This document shows, in pieces, positions 25,938 to 34,484 of a DNA stretch of 64,000 nt. A program made the translations under genes and the position numbers. The stretch comes from Clostridium algidicarnis DSM 15099 (GTDB lineage: Bacteria; Bacillota; Clostridia; Clostridiales; Clostridiaceae), in contig NZ_PTIS01000003.1 in the NCBI RefSeq assembly GCF_002934235.1, positions 1 to 64,000 on the forward strand, given 5' to 3'. Position 1 is the first letter of the stretch; each line of letters starts with the position of its first letter. The notes beneath the pieces were generated by a model, which searched no databases, was not told where the DNA came from, and worked only from the letters and a program-made list of their open reading frames with translations.

Positions 25938-27347
25938 GTGAAAATATGTATTATTGCGGAAGGTAGCTACCCTTATGTAGTTGGCGGAGTTTCTAGTTGG
26001 ATACAATCCCTTATAAGTAGTATGAAGGAACATGAGTTTGTAATATATGCTATAGGTGCTGAAAAAAAGGATAGAGGAAAGTTTGTTTATGATATGCCAG
26101 AAAATTTATTAGAAATAAAAGAAGTCTTTATAGATGATTTTCTCGATTCTAAAGGTAGGTACGGAACTAAGCTTAAGATAAATGAAAATGCTAAAACTTC
26201 TTTTTATAACTTAATAATAGGGAACAAAACAGATTTTCAACCTATTTTTACATTTATCAAGAAATTAGGATATAAAGATATAGGAAACTTTTTTATGAGC
26301 AAAGAATTATTTGATATTATAACTAAGGCTTATGAAGAAAACTTTGAATTTATACCTTTTACAGAGTTCTTTTGGAATGTAAGATCAATGCTTTTGCCGA
26401 TTTTCTACATTATAAAATCTGACATACCAAAAGCAGATATATACCATAGTGTTTCTACTGGATATGCAGGAATCGTAGGTTCTCTTGCTAAAGATATGTA
26501 CAATGTTCCTTACCTTTTAACAGAACATGGCATATATACCCGTGAGAGAGAAGAAGAAATAATAAAATCTACATGGGTAAAAGGAGTATTTAAAGATATT
26601 TGGATTAAGTTTTTTTATAATTTATCATACACTGCTTATTCTAGTGCTGATAATGTTATAACTTTATTTAATAGAAATAAAGAAGTGGAAATTGAGCTTG
26701 GCTGCAAAGAAGAAAAGATTACAGTAATACCTAACGGAGTCAATGTAAATGACTTTTTAAATATTCCTAAAAAGCCATTTAATGATGATTATATTAATAT
26801 TGGTGCTGTGGTAAGAATAGTTCCTATAAAAGATATTAAAACTATGATTCAAAGTTTTGCTTTAGTAAAGGAAGAAATACCAAATTCTAAGTTCTACATA
26901 ATGGGACCCATTGAAGAAAATAAGGACTACTATGAAGAATGTATTGAACTTGTAGATTCTTTAGAGGTACAAGATGTTATATTTACAGGCAAGGTTAATA
27001 TAAAAGAATATGTAGGAAAGATGGATATTTTAGTTTTAAGTAGCATAAGCGAAGGGCAGCCACTGGCTATTTTAGAAGGAATGGCCATGTCAAAGCCATT
27101 TGTAGCTACTAATGTAGGTAGCTGCAAAGAGTTACTTTATGGCAGCAATGATGGTATAGGAAGGTCCGGATATATAGTGCAATCTATGAACTATGAGGAT
27201 ATGGCAAGTAATATAGTAAGACTTTCTAAGGATTATGAATTAAGGAAGTCTATGGGTCACAATGCCTTTGAAAGAGTATCTAAACACTACACTTTAGAAT
27301 ATTTCATAGATAGGTACAAAGATCTTTATAAAAATATGAAGAGGTGA
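25938..27347 (+). CDS. pelF: PelF-like polysaccharide glycosyltransferase (GT4)
   Basis: A cytoplasmic GT-B glycosyltransferase predicted to polymerise the Pel backbone from UDP-activated N-acetylhexosamine. The N-terminus (ICIIAEGSYPYVVGGVSSW) carries the GGVSSW donor-domain motif characteristic of PelF, followed by LLTEHGIYTRER near 193-204. The retaining-GT4 E-x7-E motif is E372 to E380 (SEGQPLAILE). Length 469 is close to the roughly 500 usual for PelF. The start is GTG with a GGTAGGTGG-type site, 8 nt after pelA. It is followed almost directly by pelG, its membrane partner. Confidence 0.92.
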   Translation: MKICIIAEGSYPYVVGGVSSWIQSLISSMKEHEFVIYAIGAEKKDRGKFVYDMPENLLEIKEVFIDDFLDSKGRYGTKLKINENAKTSFYNLIIGNKTDFQPIFTFIKKLGYKDIGNFFMSKELFDIITKAYEENFEFIPFTEFFWNVRSMLLPIFYIIKSDIPKADIYHSVSTGYAGIVGSLAKDMYNVPYLLTEHGIYTREREEEIIKSTWVKGVFKDIWIKFFYNLSYTAYSSADNVITLFNRNKEVEIELGCKEEKITVIPNGVNVNDFLNIPKKPFNDDYINIGAVVRIVPIKDIKTMIQSFALVKEEIPNSKFYIMGPIEENKDYYEECIELVDSLEVQDVIFTGKVNIKEYVGKMDILVLSSISEGQPLAILEGMAMSKPFVATNVGSCKELLYGSNDGIGRSGYIVQSMNYEDMASNIVRLSKDYELRKSMGHNAFERVSKHYTLEYFIDRYKDLYKNMKR

Positions 27348-27354
27348 TTTGAAA

Positions 27355-28743
27355 GTGGCAGGAATAGGGTTTGAACTTAAGAAATTGTTTAATAAAAAAG
27401 GCTATTTTTATAGTTCAAGAGCATATATTTATTCGACTATAGTTAGTGCAGCACCTCTTATTTTATGTACACTAATGGTGACTTTTATACAGCTTTTATT
27501 AACATTTATTAAAGTGCCATTTATGGAAGGACAATTATTTTTAGCATCTGTGGTGTATGCATTTATATTTTCTCAAATAATAACTAGTGGATTTACTATG
27601 GTAATAACAAGATATATATCAGATAGGTTATTTTCTAAGGAATATGACTATATACTTTCTTCTTTATATGGAGTTTTAACATTAACACTTGCAGTAGGTG
27701 CTTTGATTGGAGGAGTATTTTATTATATCTCGCCGATAGAAATTAATATTAAGATTGCATCTTATGTATTATATATGGAACTTATAATGTTATGGGTAGA
27801 GTTTGTATATTTATCTGCATTAAAAGATTATACTAAAGTTGCTAAGGCATTTTTTATAGGTGTTGCAGTAACTATGATGTTAGCTTTCTTATTTATAAAG
27901 ATTAATACTTTAAATATAGTATTATATATGTTACTAGCAATGGATATTGGAATATTTATAACAGTTATAATGCTTCTATATTACATAGAAAAGTTCTTTA
28001 ATGTAGAAAATAATAAATACTTTGATTTTATACGATACTTCAAAAGATATCCTTCATTATTTTTAATAAATTTATCTTATACCCTTGGAATATATATACA
28101 TAACATTATATTTTGGAATAGCAAATTAGGGGTATCAATATATAATACCTATAGATATGCTCCACTTTATGATGTGGCAGTATTTTATGCCTTTTTAAGT
28201 GGAATACCTTCTATAGTTACATTTGTAGTTTCTGTAGAAACAAGTTTTTATGACAAATATAAGATGTATTATGGATTTATAACAAATGGAGGTAATTTTA
28301 GAGACATACAAAGAGCTAAGAATGATATGACAAATACCCTATGGCGAGAAATACTTCATATCATGCAAATTCAACTTGTGTTTACAATTCTATTTTTATT
28401 ACTAGGAAAAATTATACTTCCACGATTTGGCGTTATAGGTATTTCCCTTGACATGTTTAATATCTTAGTTATTGGAGTGTATTGTAATATGATGATGTTG
28501 GTATTTGTATTATTACAACTTTACTTTGATGATAGAAAAGGTGCTTTGATGGTAACTTCCATATTTATATTAAGCAATATAATTTTAACTATATGTACTT
28601 TGTTTCTTGGAACAAATTATTATGGGTTTGGATTTTTCGGAGCTGCATTTATAAGTGCTACTATTGGATTTTTAAGATTGTCTTTATTTATGAGAGATAT
28701 AGATTATCATACATTTTGTTCTCAACCTGTAATTTCAAAGTAA
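27355..28743 (+). CDS. pelG: PelG-like polysaccharide transporter
   Basis: An integral membrane protein with about 12 hydrophobic helices, related to the MOP/Wzx flippase superfamily. In Pseudomonas it forms the inner-membrane Pel synthase/transport complex with PelD, PelE and PelF. The GTG at 27355 is selected because it gives the family N-terminus (M)AGIGFELKKL and sits 8 nt after the GAGGTG site; an upstream in-frame TTG at 27349 is only 2 nt from that site. Length becomes 462. The only gap after pelF is 7 nt. No terminator is obvious before cutC, so read-through is possible. Confidence 0.9.
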   Translation: MAGIGFELKKLFNKKGYFYSSRAYIYSTIVSAAPLILCTLMVTFIQLLLTFIKVPFMEGQLFLASVVYAFIFSQIITSGFTMVITRYISDRLFSKEYDYILSSLYGVLTLTLAVGALIGGVFYYISPIEINIKIASYVLYMELIMLWVEFVYLSALKDYTKVAKAFFIGVAVTMMLAFLFIKINTLNIVLYMLLAMDIGIFITVIMLLYYIEKFFNVENNKYFDFIRYFKRYPSLFLINLSYTLGIYIHNIIFWNSKLGVSIYNTYRYAPLYDVAVFYAFLSGIPSIVTFVVSVETSFYDKYKMYYGFITNGGNFRDIQRAKNDMTNTLWREILHIMQIQLVFTILFLLLGKIILPRFGVIGISLDMFNILVIGVYCNMMMLVFVLLQLYFDDRKGALMVTSIFILSNIILTICTLFLGTNYYGFGFFGAAFISATIGFLRLSLFMRDIDYHTFCSQPVISK

Positions 28744-28786
28744 AGGAATGATTTTTAAATAGATTATATTTTAAGGTGGGATATTT

Positions 28787-29401
28787 ATGGATTTAAAATT
28801 GGAATGTTGTGTTGGAAATTTTAATGATGCAAAAAGAGCAGATATATTAGGTGCACATAGAATAGAACTATGTGACAATCTTTTAGAAGGGGGTACAACC
28901 CCTAGTTTAGGTACAATTTTAATGGCAAAGGAAAAATTAAATTCTGATATTATGGTTATTATAAGACCAAGAGGTGGCAATTTTAATTATAGTAAGGACG
29001 AATTTGAAATAATGAAAAAAGATATAATTTATTGCAAAGAATCTGGCGTAAGTGGAGTAGTATTAGGGATCTTAGATGATGAAAATAATATTGATATTAA
29101 TAGGACAAAAGAACTAGTGGATATGGCAAAGCCTATGGAAATAACATTTCATATGGCTTTTGATGAAATAAAAGATAAAAAGGTTGCTATAGATAATTTG
29201 ATAAAACTTGGGGTAAATAGGATTCTTACAAAGGGTGGAGCAAAAAGCGCTATTGAAGGAAGAGATTGTATAAGGGAACTTATAAATTATTCGAAAGATA
29301 AGATAATTATAATGCCTGGTGGAGGAGTAACTAAAGATAATTATAATGAATTAGTAAAATATACTGGAGCTGTAGAGGTTCATGGGAGCAAAATTGTATA
29401 G
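28787..29401 (+). CDS. cutC: CutC-family protein
   Basis: CutC is a TIM-barrel protein first linked to copper homeostasis; its biochemical role is not settled. The N-terminal LECCVGNFNDAKRADILGAHRIELC and the LLEGGTTPSLG loop near residues 32-42 are diagnostic, as are RPRGGNF near 62-68, TFHMAFDE near 124-131 and LTKGG near 147-151. At 204 residues it is shorter than E. coli CutC (248) but like other Firmicute versions. It lies 43 nt after pelG, possibly co-transcribed, but no functional link to Pel is known. Confidence 0.9.
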   Translation: MDLKLECCVGNFNDAKRADILGAHRIELCDNLLEGGTTPSLGTILMAKEKLNSDIMVIIRPRGGNFNYSKDEFEIMKKDIIYCKESGVSGVVLGILDDENNIDINRTKELVDMAKPMEITFHMAFDEIKDKKVAIDNLIKLGVNRILTKGGAKSAIEGRDCIRELINYSKDKIIIMPGGGVTKDNYNELVKYTGAVEVHGSKIV

Positions 29402-29480
29402 TTATTTATGTAGTTTACCTAAATTTTTATAAAATATATGTAGGATAATTTAAAATTCATGTAAAAATTATAGTAGGTAC

Positions 29481-29530
29481 TTGAATTAAATGAGAAAATA
29501 GGTTATTATTATTACGTGAAAGCGGTAACA
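29481..29530 (+). promoter_or_regulatory. LacI-family gene promoter with LacI/cre-type operator
   Basis: TTGAAT (29481-29486), a 17-nt spacer and TATTAT (29504-29509) form a sigma-A-type promoter. Right after the expected start lies TGAAAGCGGTAACA (29517-29530), a full match to the LacI/CcpA-type operator pattern TGwnAnCGnTnwCA. It suggests autoregulation by the downstream LacI-type protein, or catabolite control by CcpA. Confidence 0.6.
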
Positions 29531-29590
29531 TCGCTAAGTATGGTTTAGGGAGAATGTTCCTGTTTAAGTTATATATTTAAAGGCGTTGGA

Positions 29591-29651
29591 GCAGGATTTG
29601 ATCAAAATATGTAGTGACTATTCATATTTTGATATCGTATTCAAAATCTGC
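29591..29651 (+). promoter_or_regulatory. Nested dyad in the leader of the LacI-family gene
   Basis: ATCAAAATATG (29601-29611) and CATATTTTGAT (29623-29633) form a perfect 11-bp inverted repeat with an 11-nt spacer. An outer imperfect pair, GCAGGATTTG with CAAAATCTGC (29642-29651), extends it. It sits in the transcribed leader, just before the AAGGGGG ribosome binding site, so it could be an RNA hairpin or a protein site. Confidence 0.5.
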
Positions 29652-29674
29652 ACTAAAGCATAAGGGGGATTAAT

Positions 29675-30703
29675 ATGGCCATTACAATAAGTGATATTGC
29701 AGAAAAGGCAGGAGTATCATTAGCTACTGTATCCAGGGTACTAAATGATTCTGGGTATGTAAAAGAGGAAACTAGGATCAGAGTACAAAAGGTTATAAAA
29801 GATCTAAACTATACTCCAAGTGCTATAGCAAGAAGTTTATCTAAAAATAAGACTAATACCATAGGGGTTATAGTTCCGGATATTGTTAACCCATTCTTTG
29901 GAGAGGTTATTAAAGGGATAACAGAGGTTGCAGAGAAAAGTGGTCTTAATATAATATTATGCAATACTGATGAAAGCAAAGAAAAAGAGTTAAGAGCTCT
30001 TAAGGTTTTAACAGAACAGAGGATACAAGGAATAATAATAGCTCCAACCTCAGCAGAAGATGAATTTAATAGTGAATATCTTAAAACCTTGGAAAATATG
30101 GGGATACCAATAGTATTAGTAGATGGTAATGTAAAATATACTACCTTTAATGGTGTCTTTGTTGATAATATAAAAGGAGCTTACGAAGCTACAGAAGCTC
30201 TTATAAAAGAAGGTCATAGAAAAATAGGTGTAATAACAGGACGTATGAATTCTAAACCAGCAAAAGATAGGTATCTAGGGTATCAAAAGGCATTACTTAT
30301 GAATAACATATCTTTAGATGAAAAATACACATTTTATGGAGATTACAAAGAGGAAACTGCGTATAAAATAACTAAAGATATAATAAAAATGAAGGACAGA
30401 CCTACGGCTCTATTTGTCTGTAGCAATATGACAACTCTAGGTTCTCTTAAGGCCATATATGAGGAAAAGATAAATATTCCAGAGGACATTTCATTAGTGG
30501 CATTTGATAAAGTTGAGATATTAAATATACTTGGATTTAATATAAGCTACGTAAATGGACCATCTGTGGAGATGGGTAAACTTGGTATGCAAATGCTTGT
30601 AGATATATTAAATAATAAAAATAAGAATGAAATAAGAAGGATTACCTTATTGCCTAATCTAGTGCTAAAGGGATCAGAAAAATATAAAATTAGGCAAAAG
30701 TAA
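29675..30703 (+). CDS. LacI-family transcriptional regulator, probable nucleoside-operon repressor
   Basis: The N-terminal helix-turn-helix and hinge (TISDIAEKAGVSLATVSRVL near residues 4-23; YTPSAIARSLS near 49-59) are classical LacI/GalR features. The rest is a periplasmic-binding-protein-like ligand domain, total 342 residues. The gene directly precedes deoB-punA-pdp, and LacI-type operators lie both at its own promoter and in the deoB promoter, so it probably represses nucleoside catabolism and itself. A role like CytR/PurR with a nucleoside, ribose or purine effector is inferred from context only; the effector is unknown. Confidence 0.88.
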   Translation: MAITISDIAEKAGVSLATVSRVLNDSGYVKEETRIRVQKVIKDLNYTPSAIARSLSKNKTNTIGVIVPDIVNPFFGEVIKGITEVAEKSGLNIILCNTDESKEKELRALKVLTEQRIQGIIIAPTSAEDEFNSEYLKTLENMGIPIVLVDGNVKYTTFNGVFVDNIKGAYEATEALIKEGHRKIGVITGRMNSKPAKDRYLGYQKALLMNNISLDEKYTFYGDYKEETAYKITKDIIKMKDRPTALFVCSNMTTLGSLKAIYEEKINIPEDISLVAFDKVEILNILGFNISYVNGPSVEMGKLGMQMLVDILNNKNKNEIRRITLLPNLVLKGSEKYKIRQK

Positions 30704-30735
30704 TAATAAGTAACTTCATAATAAACGAAGGTATA

Positions 30736-30772
30736 TTTAAGGTTTTTAAAATAGTATTTTGAAAACCTTAAA
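30736..30772 (+). terminator. Terminator-like hairpin after the LacI-family gene
   Basis: A 17-bp stem with one G-U pair (TTTAAGGTTTTTAAAAT with ATTTTGAAAACCTTAAA) and a 3-nt loop, followed by a modest T-rich tail. Confidence 0.7.
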
Positions 30773-30781
30773 TTCATTTTA

Positions 30782-30880
30782 TCAAGTGAGTCTTAGAAGA
30801 ACTTATCCAGGGGCGTAGCAGCCGTCATCCCCCACCTTGAAGAGGACAGGAGTGTTACGGATGGTAGCCATCGGATAAAT
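30782..30880 (+). repeat. Structured intergenic repeat, copy 2 (short form)
   Basis: The 76-nt core (30803-30878) is the second copy of the element found inverted at 1974-2049, about 68 of 76 identical. TTATCC and GGATAA close it; inside are GGC/GCC, GGGG/CCCC and GATGG/CCATC pairings. The extra arm of copy 1 is missing. It lies between the LacI gene terminator and the deoB promoter. On the opposite strand it encodes a short reading frame (ATIRNTPVLFKV...), which I regard as a by-product of the repeat and not a gene. Confidence 0.8.
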
Positions 30881-30886
30881 ATAGGA

Positions 30887-30914
30887 TAGACGAAAGCGCT
30901 TACAAAGATATAAT
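30887..30914 (+). promoter_or_regulatory. deoB operon promoter with embedded LacI-type operator
   Basis: A weak -35 TAGACG (30887-30892), a 16-nt spacer and a consensus -10 TATAAT (30909-30914). The operator-like CGAAAGCGCTTACA (30891-30904) fills the spacer and differs from the TGwnAnCGnTnwCA pattern at one position. A repressor bound here would block RNA polymerase. Confidence 0.6.
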
Positions 30915-30947
30915 ATATTTATTGAATATTTAGGGAGGGGACATAAA

Positions 30948-32120
30948 ATGATAGAAAGAATTATATGGATAGTTTTAGATAGTGTAGGAATAGGAGCGTT
31001 ACCAGATGCAAATAAATATGGTGATGAAGGGGCTAATACACTAGGAAATGTATCAAATTCAGTAGGGGGACTTAAAATACCTAATATGGAAAGGCTAGGA
31101 CTTGGCAATATAGATGGAATTAAGGGAACAAAATATAATAAAAATCCTATAGGCTGTTATGGTAAGTTTGAAGAAATGTCTAATGGCAAGGATACAACTA
31201 CTGGGCACTGGGAAATGGCAGGAGTTTATTTAAAAGAAGCATTTCCAACTTATCCAGATGGTTTTCCACAGGAAATAATTGAAGAATTTGAAAGATTAAC
31301 TGGAAGAAATATTATAGGAAACAAACCAGCCTCCGGCACAACTATCCTTGAAGAACTAGGACAAGAACATATGAATACAGGGAAAGTTATAGTGTACACA
31401 TCAGCAGATAGTGTATTTCAAATAGCTGCACATGAAGATATAGTTCCATTAGATGAATTATATAAGATGTGTGAAATAGCAAGAGGCATTTTAAAAGATC
31501 AGCATGCAGTAGCAAGAGTTATAGCAAGGCCTTTTATTGGAGATGCTCCAAACTTTGTAAGGACATCTAACAGAAGAGATTTTTCATTGTTACCACCTCA
31601 TGATACAATACTTGATATACTAAAAAATAATGGATTAAATGTTATGGCTGTAGGTAAAATTGAAGATATATTTTGTAAAAAGGGTGTTACTGAAGCAGTA
31701 CATACAAAAGATAATATGGATGGTATAGATAAAACTTTAGAATATATGAAAACGGATAAAAAGGGATTAATATATACAAATCTTGTGGATTTTGATATGA
31801 AATGGGGTCATAGGAATGATTTTATATCCTATGGAAAAGGGCTAGAGGAATTTGATAATAGACTTTTAGACATACTAAATGAAATGAAAGACAGCGATGC
31901 CCTATTTATAACTGCAGATCATGGATGTGATCCTACTGTACCTGGAACAGATCATACAAGAGAATATATACCGTTTTTAGCTTATGGAAAAGAGTTAAAA
32001 GAAAATGTTAATATGGGAATAAAAAAAGGATTTTATAATATGGGGCAAACTATTGCAGATATCTTCAGCGTAGAAAAAGTTAAAAATGGAGAAAGCTTTT
32101 TAAAAGAAATAATTAAATAG
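30948..32120 (+). CDS. deoB: Phosphopentomutase
   Basis: DeoB interconverts (deoxy)ribose-1-phosphate and (deoxy)ribose-5-phosphate, feeding nucleoside sugars into central metabolism. It is an alkaline-phosphatase-superfamily metalloenzyme. Visible features are the N-terminal metal motif VLDSVGIGALPDA (residues 9-21), the phosphorylated Thr region NGKDTTTGHWEMAG near 78-91, and the C-terminal metal ligands FITADHGCDPT near 322-332 and TDHTREYIPFL near 337-347. Length 390 is typical. It is the first gene of deoB-punA-pdp and is preceded by a promoter with a LacI-type operator. Confidence 0.95.
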   Translation: MIERIIWIVLDSVGIGALPDANKYGDEGANTLGNVSNSVGGLKIPNMERLGLGNIDGIKGTKYNKNPIGCYGKFEEMSNGKDTTTGHWEMAGVYLKEAFPTYPDGFPQEIIEEFERLTGRNIIGNKPASGTTILEELGQEHMNTGKVIVYTSADSVFQIAAHEDIVPLDELYKMCEIARGILKDQHAVARVIARPFIGDAPNFVRTSNRRDFSLLPPHDTILDILKNNGLNVMAVGKIEDIFCKKGVTEAVHTKDNMDGIDKTLEYMKTDKKGLIYTNLVDFDMKWGHRNDFISYGKGLEEFDNRLLDILNEMKDSDALFITADHGCDPTVPGTDHTREYIPFLAYGKELKENVNMGIKKGFYNMGQTIADIFSVEKVKNGESFLKEIIK

Positions 32121-32219
32121 TAAGATATGTTAAAAAGGTTTAAGTGAAGAATAGACATAGGTTCACAAGCTTTTCAAGATATTTTAATAATAAATAATAA
32201 AAATTAGGAGGTTTTGTTA

Positions 32220-33038
32220 ATGGAATTAATGGCAAAATTAAATGAGGCAGCAGACTATATAAAAGGAAAAAGTAAGTATAAACCAGAGATAGCTATAATA
32301 TTAGGATCTGGACTTGGTGCTATAGCAGATAAAATAGAAGAGGCTGAAAGCTATTTATATACTGACATACCACATTTTCCAGTATCTACTGTACAAGGTC
32401 ATGAAGGAAGACTTGTTATAGGTAAACTTCAAGGAAAGGTAGTTCTTGCTATGCAAGGAAGATTTCACTATTATGAAGGGTATGATATGAAGGATGTTAC
32501 GTTCCCAGTAAGAGTTATGAAACTATTAGGTATAGATAAACTTATAGTGACTAATGCAGCTGGATCTGTAAATACAGAATTTGAGCCAGGCAACTTGATG
32601 CTTATAAAAGATCATATAAACTTTTCAGGATCAAATCCACTTATAGGAAAAAATTTAGATGAGTTTGGAGCAAGATTCCCTGATATGTCTAATCCTTATG
32701 ACGAAGACTTAAGAAATAAAGTTAAGGAAATAGCTAAATCTATTAATATTGATCTTAAAGAAGGGGTATATACATTATTTAGTGGTCCTACTTATGAAAC
32801 ACCAGCAGAGGTTAAAATGGCTAGAATACTTGGGGCAGATGCTGTTGGAATGTCAACTGTACCAGAGGTTATTGTTGCAAATCATAGCGGGATGAAAGTA
32901 ATAGGAGTATCCTGTCTAACTAATATGGCATCAGGTATATTAAATCAACCATTAAATCATCAAGAGGTAATGGAAACTTCAGCTATGGCTAGAGAAAAGT
33001 TTATTAATTTAATGGAAAATATAATAAAGAATCTATAA
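32220..33038 (+). CDS. punA: Purine nucleoside phosphorylase
   Basis: A trimeric-type (PNP-I, PunA) enzyme that phosphorolyses inosine and guanosine to the base and ribose-1-phosphate. Motifs are the phosphate-binding ILGSGLG near 26-32, GHEGRLV near 61-67, GRFHYYEGY near 80-88, the family signature around LIVTNAAGSVN near 107-117, and SGPTYETPAE near 190-199. The ATG at 32220 is 8 nt after a TAGGAGG site; an in-frame TTG at 32214 is too close. That gives 272 residues, as usual. It sits between deoB and pdp and supplies ribose-1-phosphate to DeoB. Confidence 0.94.
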   Translation: MELMAKLNEAADYIKGKSKYKPEIAIILGSGLGAIADKIEEAESYLYTDIPHFPVSTVQGHEGRLVIGKLQGKVVLAMQGRFHYYEGYDMKDVTFPVRVMKLLGIDKLIVTNAAGSVNTEFEPGNLMLIKDHINFSGSNPLIGKNLDEFGARFPDMSNPYDEDLRNKVKEIAKSINIDLKEGVYTLFSGPTYETPAEVKMARILGADAVGMSTVPEVIVANHSGMKVIGVSCLTNMASGILNQPLNHQEVMETSAMAREKFINLMENIIKNL

Positions 33039-33057
33039 GAGGGTAGGGTGATAAATT

Positions 33058-34383
33058 ATGAGAATGTACGATATTATAACAAAAAAAAGAAATGGTGGAG
33101 AATTAACTAAAGAAGAGATTAGATTTTTTGTAGAAGGATATACTAAGGGAGAAATTCCTGATTATCAAGTTTCATCCTTAATGATGGCTATATACTTCCA
33201 AAAGATGAATATGAGTGAAACCTCAGAGCTTACTATGGCTATGGTAGATAGTGGTGAAACTATAGATCTGTCTAAAATAAAGGGAATTAAAGTGGATAAA
33301 CATAGCACAGGAGGAGTAGGAGATACTACTACACTAATAGTAGGCCCTATGGTAGCAGCAGCTGGAGTTCCTGTGGCTAAGATGTCAGGGAGAGGTCTTG
33401 GACACACAGGAGGAACCATAGACAAATTAGAATCCTTCCCAGGATTTTCAGTAGAAATGTCCATAGAGGAGTTTATGTCTAATGTTAATGATAAAAAGAT
33501 AGCAATAGCTGGTCAAACAGCAAACCTTGCTCCAGCAGATAAAAAGCTTTATGCTTTGCGTGATGTTACAGGTACTGTAGATAATATGTCACTTATTGCA
33601 GGGAGTATTATGAGCAAGAAAATAGCCTCAGGTGCAGATGCTATAGTTTTAGATATTAAAACAGGTAGTGGTGCATTTATGAAAGATGAAGATAGTGCTT
33701 TTGAATTAGCAGATGAAATGGTAAAGATAGGTACACATGTAGGAAGAAATACTATAGGTGTAATAACTGACATGGATCAACCTTTAGGTTTTGCGGTAGG
33801 TAATGCTCTAGAGGTTATGGAAGCTATAGAAACATTGAAAGGACATGGACCAGAGGATTTAACAGAGTTATGCTTAACATTAGGTGCTCACATGTTAGTT
33901 TTAGGGGAAAAGGCTGCTGATTACGAAAGCGCAAGAGAAATCCTTAAAGAAGTAATAAAGTCAGGTAAAGCCTTAGAAAAACTTAAAGAGTTAGTTGAAG
34001 CTCAAGGTGGAGATGGAAGATTTGTGGATAATCCAGGATTATTTGAAACTCCTTCCATAATAAAGCCTGTATTTGCAAAAGAAGAGGGATATATAAAATC
34101 TATAAAGGCAGATGATATAGGCATAGCGGCTTTAGTTTTAGGGGCTGGAAGAGAAACAAAGGAAAGTGTATTAGATTTATCCGTCGGAATAATGCTTCAT
34201 AAAAAGATAGGGGACTTCGTTAAAAAGGGTGAAGCTATAGCAACTATATATGCAAATGATGAAGGTAAGAGACTACAATCTGAAGAAAAAGTGCTTAAAG
34301 CTTATACCATAGTTTCAGAAAGTATTGAAAAGAAAAAACTTATAAAAGGAATAGTTACAAAAGATGGAATAAAGAAATTTTAA
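33058..34383 (+). CDS. pdp: Pyrimidine-nucleoside phosphorylase
   Basis: This enzyme phosphorolyses uridine, thymidine and deoxyuridine to the base and (deoxy)ribose-1-phosphate. It belongs to the thymidine phosphorylase/anthranilate phosphoribosyltransferase fold family. The N-terminal [17 protein letters not shown], the phosphate-loop KHSTGGVGD near 81-89 and the signature [17 protein letters not shown] near 109-125 are clear. Length 441 matches the Bacillus-type Pdp (433). It starts 19 nt after punA and is the last gene before a strong terminator, completing the nucleoside salvage operon. Confidence 0.94.
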   Translation: MRMYDIITKKRNGGELTKEEIRFFVEGYTKGEIPDYQVSSLMMAIYFQKMNMSETSELTMAMVDSGETIDLSKIKGIKVDKHSTGGVGDTTTLIVGPMVAAAGVPVAKMSGRGLGHTGGTIDKLESFPGFSVEMSIEEFMSNVNDKKIAIAGQTANLAPADKKLYALRDVTGTVDNMSLIAGSIMSKKIASGADAIVLDIKTGSGAFMKDEDSAFELADEMVKIGTHVGRNTIGVITDMDQPLGFAVGNALEVMEAIETLKGHGPEDLTELCLTLGAHMLVLGEKAADYESAREILKEVIKSGKALEKLKELVEAQGGDGRFVDNPGLFETPSIIKPVFAKEEGYIKSIKADDIGIAALVLGAGRETKESVLDLSVGIMLHKKIGDFVKKGEAIATIYANDEGKRLQSEEKVLKAYTIVSESIEKKKLIKGIVTKDGIKKF

Positions 34384-34414
34384 CATAACTTTTCAAAAGT
34401 AACTTCGTATATAT

Positions 34415-34460
34415 AAAGGATTAGTCTTAAATTTTAAATTAAGATTAATCCTTTATTTTA
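34415..34460 (+). terminator. Terminator of the deoB-punA-pdp operon
   Basis: A 16-bp stem (AAAGGATTAGTCTTAA with TTAAGATTAATCCTTT, one G-U pair) followed by a T-rich tail, 30 nt after the pdp stop. Confidence 0.85.
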
Positions 34461-34484
34461 TAATATATGGAAAGGATAAATTAT

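Noticed and set aside
29517-29660. Known riboswitch (purine, PRPP or c-di-GMP class) in front of the LacI-family gene
   Set aside because: Dyads are present but none of the conserved core sequences of those classes could be recognised.
30782-30880. c-di-GMP-I riboswitch identity of the repeat
   Set aside because: The GGTAGC/ATGG fragments are superficially similar, but the conserved GEMM core and tetraloop receptor are absent, and a sigma-A promoter for deoB lies downstream of the element.
30803-31108. Minus-strand ORF ending in ATIRNTPVLFKV... that overlaps the deoB start and the repeat
   Set aside because: It runs antisense through the deoB coding region and its end is only a reading of the repeat; the repeat copy at 1974-2049 does not continue the same protein.
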